Positions 52,732 to 60,765 of a stretch of DNA of 64,000 nt are shown piece by piece. Each line of letters starts with the position of its first letter. Position 1 is the first letter of the stretch. The translations under genes were made by a program, and so were the position numbers. The notes under the pieces were generated by a model, which saw only the letters and a program-made list of their open reading frames with translations, searched no databases and was not told the DNA's origin. This stretch comes from Paenibacillus mendelii (GTDB taxonomy: Bacteria > Bacillota > Bacilli > Paenibacillales > Paenibacillaceae): NCBI RefSeq assembly GCF_024498075.1, contig NZ_JANHOF010000002.1, positions 602,431-666,430 of the forward strand. The letters are read 5' to 3'.

Positions 52732-53643
52732 TTACTCGATTAATCCGGTCCGTTCCACGCCCTCGACAAACCAACGCTGGCCAATCGCATACAGTATCAA
52801 CGGCGGGATAATAATCAGAAAGCTGGCTGCCATCCTTATCGTTTCGTTGAACATCTTATCGGCCTCGCTTTCATACAGCCCCTGCAATACGGTCTGTAAG
52901 TTAAACAGGCTTAGCGTTAACGGCGTATTCTCGGCCCCGATGACAAGTGAGGTCAAGTACGTTTCGTTCCAGTGCCAGATGAAAGAGAACAGAAAGACAA
53001 CGAGAATGGCCGGTTTGGCAAGCGGGACGATAATTTGAAACAACACGCGTAGTGAGCCTGCTCCATCAATCCGGGCTGCTTCATCCAGCTCCTTGGGCAG
53101 CGTCCGGAAAAATTGCGTGAAGATGATCACGAATAGTGCTCCGCGAATGCCATGTCCGAACATCGCCTGACCGATGATGGCGAACTTCGTTCCCATCCAT
53201 CCCAAGTTTTTAATGAGGATGAACAGCGGGATGACAATCGTCTGCGGTGGAATGAGGAAGCTGAGAATGAGCAGGCCGAACAAGATCGTCTTCCCCGGAA
53301 ACTTGAATTTCGCAAACGCATAGCCAGCCAGTGCGCAGGCGATGACGTGAAAGATAGCGCCGAGTCCGCTGATCATGACGCTGTTCTTCAGCGCACTCAT
53401 ATAATTCAGCCCCTGCCAGGCCAATTTCAGATTGTTCCATTCGAAGCTGCGGGGAATCCAACGGACCGAAGGATCCAGCAGATCGACCGAGTTCTTAAGC
53501 ATGGTGGAGGCCATGTAAAAAATCGGGTTTAAATACAAGTAAGCAATGTTGAGTAGAATCGCGTAGAGCACTAAGATCGTCAGCCATCCGGTTTTCTCCT
53601 GCGTCCCGAACAGCTTCTTCTGGGTCCATACCACTTTGTCCAT
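52732..53643 (-). CDS. Cluster 2 permease B2 (CUT1, MalG-like)
   Basis: 303 residues, six membrane segments, EAA loop DEAARIDGAGSLRVLFQIIVP. It shares SFLIPPQTIVIPLF, the MFGHGIRGALFVIIFTQFF block and the end VEGVERTGLIE with the cluster 1 protein at 23350-24339 (VESVERTGLVE). It lacks most of that protein's basic N-terminal extension. It forms pair B with the gene just upstream. Confidence 0.93.
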   Translation of the reverse strand: MDKVVWTQKKLFGTQEKTGWLTILVLYAILLNIAYLYLNPIFYMASTMLKNSVDLLDPSVRWIPRSFEWNNLKLAWQGLNYMSALKNSVMISGLGAIFHVIACALAGYAFAKFKFPGKTILFGLLILSFLIPPQTIVIPLFILIKNLGWMGTKFAIIGQAMFGHGIRGALFVIIFTQFFRTLPKELDEAARIDGAGSLRVLFQIIVPLAKPAILVVFLFSFIWHWNETYLTSLVIGAENTPLTLSLFNLQTVLQGLYESEADKMFNETIRMAASFLIIIPPLILYAIGQRWFVEGVERTGLIE

Positions 53644-53651
53644 ACCATTCC

Positions 53652-54530
53652 CTACCTTCGATTGTCGGAATGACGAGATATGCGTTTAAAGAACAGCATT
53701 ACGAGCATGATGACGACGAATACGATGGAGAAATAAATCCAGCCTAGTGCGCTTGCGTATCCGTAGCCCGTATACTTCATATGATGCTTGATGAGCTCGA
53801 GTATGGGACTGAACGGAAACGTAAACAGATCGACAATCGTATAGATCGTATTAAGCAGAATAAACGGCTTGAGCGCAGGCAGCGTAATTTTCCAGAAGGT
53901 CTCCCATGGAGACGCTCCGTCAATGCCCGCTGCTTCATATACCGGCTTACTGATCGTCTGCAGGCCGGCAAGAATGATAATGATTTGGACGCCTGAATAC
54001 CACAGTACGATGACGAACTTATCCAAGACCGCCAGGAGCGGTTCGGCGAATACCTGCGGCACATTCATCTGGATGTACGGCTTAATATTGTACTGGTCCA
54101 GAATGGACAAGCCCGCGGCCCCTTGATAAAAAATTTCGGTCAACACCTGACCTGTGGCAAAGATCACCGGAAGAAAGAAGATGGCCCGAAACAGCGCCTT
54201 GCCCGGGTATTTCATATTGAGCAGAATGGCCACCAATAGGGCAAACAGAACGATGATCGGAATAATGAGCAGCGATTCCTTCAAATAGTTGACCAATGAT
54301 GCGGAGAACTGATTATCAAGCAGGAACGCATTCTTGTAGTTCAGCATACCGATCGGTTTCATGATCATGCCGTCGCCGGTAATACGAACATCTTGAAAGC
54401 TCATATAAAGCGAGTAGGTTAACGGATATAGAACAAACATGCCAAGTCCTATCAACCACGGAGTAAGCAGGGCATATGCGGAGAACGCCTCGCGGACTTC
54501 AATCGATAATCTTCGCTTCCGTTTCTGCAT
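53652..54530 (-). CDS. Cluster 2 permease B1 (CUT1, MalF-like)
   Basis: 292 residues, six membrane segments, EAA loop YEAAGIDGASPWETFWKITLP. AIFFLPVIFATGQVLTEIF and the ILLNTIYTIVDLFTFPFSPI-type segment mirror the cluster 1 protein at 24351-25223. GAGAGGGG precedes the ATG, four bases behind the DUF5696 stop, so the genes are translated together. Confidence 0.93.
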   Translation of the reverse strand: MQKRKRRLSIEVREAFSAYALLTPWLIGLGMFVLYPLTYSLYMSFQDVRITGDGMIMKPIGMLNYKNAFLLDNQFSASLVNYLKESLLIIPIIVLFALLVAILLNMKYPGKALFRAIFFLPVIFATGQVLTEIFYQGAAGLSILDQYNIKPYIQMNVPQVFAEPLLAVLDKFVIVLWYSGVQIIIILAGLQTISKPVYEAAGIDGASPWETFWKITLPALKPFILLNTIYTIVDLFTFPFSPILELIKHHMKYTGYGYASALGWIYFSIVFVVIMLVMLFFKRISRHSDNRR

Positions 54531-54534
54531 TCCG

Positions 54535-56832
54535 TCACCCCTCTCTGCCCACTAAGGCGAAATCTTTAGGCTTCACGCTGATGCTTCCCGCCTCATATGG
54601 AACATCTCCGTAATTAACGACGACAGATTGACCGTTATCATAGGTAGTCTCGAAAACCTCGTCAGCGATTTGACGATGATTCACAATAAGACTGTCCTGC
54701 AGCCCGCCTAGTACGGCATCCATCCGCTTGTATTCCTCAACGATCGTGTTCAGCCATTCCGAGTATGCGCTGCTGAAAATATATCGGGTATACGTATCCT
54801 TCAATATGCCGGGATCCTCATAGGTCAGCAGATAAGCCGGCAGCGCCCCGTATTCAACGGAATTCAACATTTCAAAGTTGTATTCGTCCCGCAAATTGCC
54901 GGGTTGCCCGGAATAGGTGACCAGACCATGAATCGCAATCGGATAGAAAGGAACGCTTTGCTTCGCCAGCAAATCATAACTGACGCTTAGCGGGAGCGCG
55001 CTTATATGGTCGGCCTTGCCAAGGACATAGGCATTTCCGTGCGCGACTCTTGCTTGCCCCAGCTCCTCCTTCGTCTTCTCGAGCATTTGCTCGAAGACAT
55101 CTGCAGTGGCTTCCCGGGTGTACGGATTGGACGGGTTATTGTCGGAATACAGCAGATTGCCTATGACATCATGTCTTAATCCGTCGATACCGAGCTCCTT
55201 ATATTGGGGTAAGCTGTCCATCGTATATTCCAATGATAAGTTTGGCTTCATCCAATATTTGCGGGTCGCCTTACGGAACGTGAACCCGGAAAAGCCGATT
55301 TGATCCTCAACGACCCTGGCATTGGAATCGCGGATCGCATTTCCTCTGGCCAGAAAGCCGTTGCCCGAAAAAGCAGTCACATAGTTATCATCTAAGAATA
55401 TGCGGTTGCCATGGCGATGAACGGCTTCAATCAGACGCGCTAATCCATCCGTGCCGCCCAAGCTTTTCTCCGGCGGGAATCTTTTGGGGAGATAACGCAT
55501 ATAGCCGCCTGTCGACCACCCCGTGAAGGTCACATTCAGCTCGGAAACCCCCACGGCATTTAATTTTTCGACGATTTCCCGGGCTTGATCGAATGTCGTT
55601 GTCTTCACCAGCTTCGAGCCAAGTATGCTCGGTTCACGATCCCCGCCAAAAAAGCTGACCTCCAGCGGGATATGATTCGTCTCCGGCTTAATTCGCTGCA
55701 GCCCTTTGGCTTCCATTAAATAGCTGCGATAAATAGAAGCCATCCCGACATAATTGATATCCTTCTTGTCACCCTGCAGGAAGTAGTATCGGATTCTCCG
55801 ATCCTGCTCAAGTCTCTTATCTTCAAAGACATTAAACCCTTGACCGAAGCTGCTTGTTCGCCGGAAATATTCCTGTCTATACACGAACTGTGGCGCGATC
55901 CAATTATAGGAGGTATACAGTCCGCTCGGTGTCGCGTTGATTCTGGCATTCGCTTCCCCTTCGGTAATGATGCCAAACAATGCATTTCGTCCATAAGAGA
56001 TGCCGAATACGGGCAGCAGCGCATCGGAAGCTGCATCACGCTGGTAACGTACCGATTGGGCGGATATGGCTAAGTCCGGTCCGTACAGCTCGGCGGAATA
56101 CCGAAACGGATAAGAGCCGCTTTGCTCGAATTCAATCGTCGCCCCCATTCCGCTCGGAACGAACATATGTCCATCCGGCGCATCGCTTCGGGAGGCGCCG
56201 AGGAATGGGAAGGCCCATAAGTTAACGATGTGGATATTCTCTCCTTCGACAATGCGGTCTGAAGGAATGTAAACTTCGATATGATCGTCCTTCAACGTTA
56301 CGACGAAGGTAAAGCTGCTCTCGATCGTCTTCAGGTCATATGTTATTTCAGCACCGTCTGCGGTCTTTTTGACCGTCGTCTTTCCTTGCAATTCGGTGTC
56401 GTTCCCGTATTTCAGCTTCGACGCCGCCTGCTTGATATCGGTGTACTCCAGATAGAACGCGGACTCCAGGTTTTTACGCCAGTGTCCCTTCACCGCCTCG
56501 TCGGCCAGCGACTCCTTATCGGGATTGCTTCGCCAGGTGTAGTTATTTCTCTTATCCGTAACGGCAATCTTCCCATGCTGGCTTACTTCCAGACGAAGCC
56601 GTTCATTTTCTTGAAAGGTCGTATATTTGTCTTCGTCACGGGCCTTAACGGTCGGCTTAATTTGGATGAGCTCTCTTTCATCCTCGTCGGTCTCCTCCTC
56701 CTCAGTCTCCAAGGCGGCTTTGCCTGCTGGGTTACCGCTGTTAAGGCTAATGCCGGCGGCAACGGCTCCAAGGAGGAGAAGGATCGCTCCCGCAAGTAGG
56801 ATATAGCGCCGATAAAGTTTGATTTTACTCAC
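54535..56832 (-). CDS. Cluster 2 DUF5696 protein, membrane-anchored
   Basis: 765 residues. One membrane segment (~10-30, no lipobox), an acidic linker (~40-55, rich in Glu/Asp), a beta-rich domain (~70-350) and a barrel-like region with AVGVSELNVTFTGWSTGGY, NRIFLDDNYVTAF, LGIDGLRHDVIGN and SDNNPSNPYTREA. The order of blocks matches the cluster 1 protein, including the ELNVTF/QMSIAY strand, the hydrophobic-LD strand and the final VNYGDVPYEAGSISVKPKDF (VNYNEVPYTGGGISVKANDF in cluster 1). GTG start with GAGGAGG upstream, overlapping the YIP1 stop by four bases. Function unknown; a glycan-active enzyme is possible. Confidence 0.85.
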   Translation of the reverse strand: MSKIKLYRRYILLAGAILLLLGAVAAGISLNSGNPAGKAALETEEEETDEDERELIQIKPTVKARDEDKYTTFQENERLRLEVSQHGKIAVTDKRNNYTWRSNPDKESLADEAVKGHWRKNLESAFYLEYTDIKQAASKLKYGNDTELQGKTTVKKTADGAEITYDLKTIESSFTFVVTLKDDHIEVYIPSDRIVEGENIHIVNLWAFPFLGASRSDAPDGHMFVPSGMGATIEFEQSGSYPFRYSAELYGPDLAISAQSVRYQRDAASDALLPVFGISYGRNALFGIITEGEANARINATPSGLYTSYNWIAPQFVYRQEYFRRTSSFGQGFNVFEDKRLEQDRRIRYYFLQGDKKDINYVGMASIYRSYLMEAKGLQRIKPETNHIPLEVSFFGGDREPSILGSKLVKTTTFDQAREIVEKLNAVGVSELNVTFTGWSTGGYMRYLPKRFPPEKSLGGTDGLARLIEAVHRHGNRIFLDDNYVTAFSGNGFLARGNAIRDSNARVVEDQIGFSGFTFRKATRKYWMKPNLSLEYTMDSLPQYKELGIDGLRHDVIGNLLYSDNNPSNPYTREATADVFEQMLEKTKEELGQARVAHGNAYVLGKADHISALPLSVSYDLLAKQSVPFYPIAIHGLVTYSGQPGNLRDEYNFEMLNSVEYGALPAYLLTYEDPGILKDTYTRYIFSSAYSEWLNTIVEEYKRMDAVLGGLQDSLIVNHRQIADEVFETTYDNGQSVVVNYGDVPYEAGSISVKPKDFALVGREG

Positions 56833-57452
56833 CGGAATGAGACCTCCTCATACAGCTGCTCGATGAAATCGACGAGCTGCACGCTTAGCCCCGCGAAGAT
56901 AAGCAGCAGGATCCAAATCGCGAGCATGAACAGCACCGATAACACCGTGATCCAGATCGTCTCGCCAATGTCGTAATTATGGATCTCTTGGACCAATACG
57001 ATAAACAAGAATCCCGTCCAACCGATGATGATATAGTGGAAGAACATGTAGATCGAGCTTTCGCCAATGGTCAGTACATTGGATACGAGACTAAGCGGAA
57101 TGGTAAAAAAGATATAAGGGACCAGCGCATAGGCGCTGCCAATCATCACGTCGAGCAGCCGGCCTTGCCCCCGGTTAATGGAGCTGACCAAATAATTCGC
57201 GAGTACCCAGGTCAGCCAAGGTATGGATACCTGAGCCAGCACTAACCACGGGTTGATAAATTTGATCTCGATCGGATTGAAAATAAAGCTCGTTGATATT
57301 TCGGAAATCAAGGTAGCTAAGTAAGCTAGCAAAAGTAGAATTAATGCGGAAATTAAGCTTCCCCGCTTCTCATAGCGCAGCTCCCAAAAGCCGTCAACCG
57401 GATGCCGAAGTATTCGGATGGCTTGCTTGAGGTGAATGACCAGTTCTCCCAT
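56829..57452 (-). CDS. Cluster 2 YIP1-domain membrane protein
   Basis: 207 residues with five membrane segments (~38-58, 70-92, 110-135, 140-165, 178-200). MGELVIHLKQAIRILRHPVD and DGFWELRYEKRGSLISAL correspond to the start of the YIP1 half of the cluster 1 fusion (LKHAFFILKHPLEGFSDLRY). The ATG at 57452 has GGAGG at good spacing and lies inside the NHL gene, so 59 bases are shared in two frames. In cluster 1 the two parts are one protein. Confidence 0.85.
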   Translation of the reverse strand: MGELVIHLKQAIRILRHPVDGFWELRYEKRGSLISALILLLLAYLATLISEISTSFIFNPIEIKFINPWLVLAQVSIPWLTWVLANYLVSSINRGQGRLLDVMIGSAYALVPYIFFTIPLSLVSNVLTIGESSIYMFFHYIIIGWTGFLFIVLVQEIHNYDIGETIWITVLSVLFMLAIWILLLIFAGLSVQLVDFIEQLYEEVSFR

Positions 57453-58890
57453 CGCCTTTCCTCCACTTCTTGTTTTTCCAGACCTTCTTCCCCGCATAAT
57501 AAAGAATGATGAGAACAAGGATGCTTGTTGATACGATGCCGAAATTGTTTTGCAGCCATAAGACGCGAATTTGCCAGAAGGAATCGGAGTAGCCTTGAAC
57601 ATCCTTCGCAAGCCGGTATTCCTTCAGCGCCGTCTGCCAATCCCCTTTACGGTAATGCGATTTGGCTAGCCCAAGATGAGCCTTATAATATTTGCTGTTG
57701 AGGTGTAGAACTTCCCTCCAATACCCTTCGCTCTCCTCGTACTTGCCGAGCATGAACAGTTCATTGGCCTTATGCACCAACTGGGCGAACTCTGTCTGCC
57801 TAAAGATCTGAATCAGATTGGATACCCGGTCGGCAATGTATAGATTCCCTTTGGAATCAACGGCAATGCTGGAAGGGTAATCGAACAGCCCCAGCTTGTT
57901 GAACCCGGCATTCTTCCCGCCGAATGCGAACAATAGTCCGCCCTGCGAATCGTATTGATAGATATATCCACTCTGTGCTTCGATTGCGGTCATATTGCCA
58001 CTGCGGTCGACCGCGATATCACGAAACAACGTCTCTTCATTAATGCGGACATATCGATCCCCGTATACCTTCTCGCCCAGCAAATCCTTCCCGGCAAAAT
58101 TCAGCTTCTTAATATGTCCGTTCGGGACGGAGATGCTCGTGGTATAAATCAGTCCATCGCGGTCGATCATGACATTGCTCACGGTACCGGGTAATTTCTT
58201 GATCTCCTTCTTCAATTGATCCTCGGTATAGACTTTCCGTTTCAAATAATCGATCAAGTTGAAGGGAACCCGGTTCGCCCCGAAAAAGCCTTGGAATGCG
58301 CCCTCTTCGGAATCGAGAACGATCAGCCCTTGATACCCGTTATTCGTCGTAATAAAGAGAAATCCCCGTTTATCGACCGTCAGCTTGGTCGGTTCAAATT
58401 CGAAGCTCTTCGGCAGTAACGTCGTATCTGGCCGTTTGTACTCCCGTTCGAATGTCCCGCTCCGGTCATAGACTGCAATCCGCTTATTCCCGGTATCCGC
58501 AACGTAAACATTGCTCTCGTTCACATAAATTCCGTTCGGCTCCTTTAATTGTCCAGGGCCTGCCTCTGCGCCGATCGTCCGGATATATCGGCGATTCGCA
58601 TCCAGATGGACGATCCGGTTGTTCTTCGTATCCACGATATACATGTTATCCGTATCGTCAATAAACAGATCGTTGGGGTTATTTAAATTTGCGGGGCCAC
58701 CGCTCTCCGGAGGAACCAGGTTCAGACCGATGTAGCCGAAAGGCACGTAGGCCGGTTGGACATAGAACTCCCCGTTACCGCTGTCGTAAGAGAATGTCCG
58801 ATAAGGAATCTCCGCCTTCACCATCGCGGGCTGAAACCCGATTCCGGCTATAAACACCGCTGCGATAACGAAGCGAAACCAATTAGGCAT
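57394..58890 (-). CDS. Cluster 2 NHL-repeat protein with C-terminal membrane anchor
   Basis: 498 residues. Signal peptide (1-26, ending MVKAE), NHL propeller (~60-370; NPNDLFIDDTDNMYIVDTKNNRIV, EPNGIYVNESNVYVADTGNKRIAV, both over 20 in full only in part), TPR-like helices (~385-440) and a membrane segment (~455-472). The last ~24 residues (KGDGRTGHSPQASH...) are read from the start of the YIP1 gene in another frame and look like a frameshift tail. AAAGGATG precedes the ATG. It is the extracellular half of the cluster 1 fusion. Confidence 0.86.
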   Translation of the reverse strand: MPNWFRFVIAAVFIAGIGFQPAMVKAEIPYRTFSYDSGNGEFYVQPAYVPFGYIGLNLVPPESGGPANLNNPNDLFIDDTDNMYIVDTKNNRIVHLDANRRYIRTIGAEAGPGQLKEPNGIYVNESNVYVADTGNKRIAVYDRSGTFEREYKRPDTTLLPKSFEFEPTKLTVDKRGFLFITTNNGYQGLIVLDSEEGAFQGFFGANRVPFNLIDYLKRKVYTEDQLKKEIKKLPGTVSNVMIDRDGLIYTTSISVPNGHIKKLNFAGKDLLGEKVYGDRYVRINEETLFRDIAVDRSGNMTAIEAQSGYIYQYDSQGGLLFAFGGKNAGFNKLGLFDYPSSIAVDSKGNLYIADRVSNLIQIFRQTEFAQLVHKANELFMLGKYEESEGYWREVLHLNSKYYKAHLGLAKSHYRKGDWQTALKEYRLAKDVQGYSDSFWQIRVLWLQNNFGIVSTSILVLIILYYAGKKVWKNKKWRKGDGRTGHSPQASHPNTSASG

Positions 58891-58905
58891 GCCTACTCAT
58901 CCTTT

Positions 58906-59793
58906 CTATTTAATGCCTGAATGCATCATCGTCGTAATGACTTTACGCTGCAGCAGCAGGAAGATGATGAAGTTGGGTATGAATAGCAGCAGTGCAGCTG
59001 CGGCTGCAGCCCCTTGGTTCGCCACGTTGTTCGCCAGCTGATTCGTCAATGTGTTCACGAAGAAGGGAAGCGTCTTCATCGTCTCGTTCTCCATGAACAA
59101 CGTGGACGTCTCATCCGTTGACCATGCCGATTGGAACGAGAGAATTGCCGTGGTTGCAACTGCCGGCATGCAAAGCGGAATGACGATTTTCAAGAAGATC
59201 ATGTGCTCCTTCGCACCTTCCACCTTCGATGCCTCCAGCAGCTCATTGGGAATCTGATCGATAAACTGCTTCATCAGAAATACGCCGACTGGCATCGCAA
59301 CAAGAGGGAGCACATGTCCCCAATACGTATTGATAATGCCGAGCTGGCTGATGACGAAGTAACGCGGAATACCGACCATCTCCGGCGCGAACATCAAGGA
59401 AATGATGATACCTGAGAAAATAAGGCCTTTACCCGGAAACTTGTGCTTGGATAACGGGTACGCACACAATACGCTGAACAAACAGGATGTCACGACGACG
59501 AGCAGGCTGGCTACGATGCTGTTGAATAAATATCTCGTCATCGGCACGATGGAGGATTGCGTGACTACAATCAAGTCGATAAAGTTCTGGAAACTCGGAT
59601 TGCGGGCAATGAATGTAGGCGGATACAAGAACAGCTCATAGTAAGGCTTCAGGGCATGATTGAATAAATAGACGATCGGCAGCAGCATAAACATGGCGAG
59701 CAGGGACATGAGAATAAACAGGATCCATTGAAATGCACTGACTTTGCGAAGGGAGCCGATCCCTTTTCGCAGCGCGTTATTCCAAGCTTGCAC
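58906..59793 (-). CDS. Cluster 2 permease A2 (CUT1, MalG-like)
   Basis: 295 residues, six membrane segments, EAA-type loop LEASKVEGAKEHMIFLKIVIP, in which the usual Gly-containing IDGA is VEGA. YLFNHALKPYYELFLYPPTFI and the end MMHSGIK match the cluster 1 protein at 29783-30694. GTG start with GGAGG nine bases upstream. It forms pair A with the preceding gene. Confidence 0.92.
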   Translation of the reverse strand: MQAWNNALRKGIGSLRKVSAFQWILFILMSLLAMFMLLPIVYLFNHALKPYYELFLYPPTFIARNPSFQNFIDLIVVTQSSIVPMTRYLFNSIVASLLVVVTSCLFSVLCAYPLSKHKFPGKGLIFSGIIISLMFAPEMVGIPRYFVISQLGIINTYWGHVLPLVAMPVGVFLMKQFIDQIPNELLEASKVEGAKEHMIFLKIVIPLCMPAVATTAILSFQSAWSTDETSTLFMENETMKTLPFFVNTLTNQLANNVANQGAAAAAALLLFIPNFIIFLLLQRKVITTMMHSGIK

Positions 59794-59796
59794 GCC

Positions 59797-60765
59797 TCAT
59801 TCCTCCTTCGAGCCGAACAGTTTCCAGCATAGCCTGCTTACGAGGTAAGTCATGACAAGGAGGACGACGGAGATGGTCGACGCATACCCCATTTCATAAC
59901 GGATAAACCCGTAATCGTCGATGTGGTTAATCAATAAGTGGCCGGAGTATTGCGGCGACGGGTTTGCACCCGACAGCTGGACGCTGATCTGACCGGCCTT
60001 CAGCGTCCCCACGACCGCCATAACGGCTCCGAAGAGCATCTGCGGTTTCATCGATGGAATCGTGATGTACCAAATTTCCTGCAGCCGGTTGCGGATCCCG
60101 TCGATTTTGCCCGCTTCATACAGCTGCACGTCCACGTTCTGAATACCCGCCAGCAAGGCGAGGAAGCCGACACCCATGCTCCCCCAGAGCGTCACGAGAA
60201 TCATGACGTTCATCAAATATTTCGGATCCTGGGTCCACAGCTGCGCTTGATCGATAATGCCCACTTCCAGCAGAAAGCTGTTCAAATAACCGAGCCGGTC
60301 TCCGCTGAATACGATCAGCCAGACAACAGCCATCGCCACGCCGGCCGTCATCGAAGGCGTATACAGCGCCAATGTGTAGATAACCCGTATTCGGGCAGGC
60401 AGCTGCGAGACCAGCCAGGCCAGTATAAAGCCGGCTATATACCCGAGAGGACCTACGATGACAGCAAATTTGAAGGTATTGGGAATGGCATATTTCCAGA
60501 ACACCATATCCTGCGTCAGCAGGTTGCGGTAATTCAACCACCCAACAAATTTAGGCGCCTCAATCGCGTTGAAATACGTAAACGACAAGCCGATGGCCGC
60601 TAAGGTGGGAATGACGATAAATAAAATAAATGTGATCAGAAACGGCGCTACGAATAAGTAGGAGAGCCAGTGCTGCTTGATCGCCTGGACAAACGGTGTG
60701 ATAACGGCAATCTGTTTGGGCCTCTCCATCGGCTGCTGAATCGTTCCTGAAGCAGGGCTACTCAT
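59797..60765 (-). CDS. Cluster 2 permease A1 (CUT1, MalF-like)
   Basis: 322 residues, six membrane segments after a ~30-residue cytosolic tail. The coupling loop YEAGKIDGIRNRLQEIWYITIPSMKPQ equals that of the cluster 1 protein, as does HIDDYGFIRYEMGYASTIS. The ATG at 60765 has GGAGGTG nine bases upstream and overlaps the giant SBP stop by eight bases. Confidence 0.92.
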   Translation of the reverse strand: MSSPASGTIQQPMERPKQIAVITPFVQAIKQHWLSYLFVAPFLITFILFIVIPTLAAIGLSFTYFNAIEAPKFVGWLNYRNLLTQDMVFWKYAIPNTFKFAVIVGPLGYIAGFILAWLVSQLPARIRVIYTLALYTPSMTAGVAMAVVWLIVFSGDRLGYLNSFLLEVGIIDQAQLWTQDPKYLMNVMILVTLWGSMGVGFLALLAGIQNVDVQLYEAGKIDGIRNRLQEIWYITIPSMKPQMLFGAVMAVVGTLKAGQISVQLSGANPSPQYSGHLLINHIDDYGFIRYEMGYASTISVVLLVMTYLVSRLCWKLFGSKEE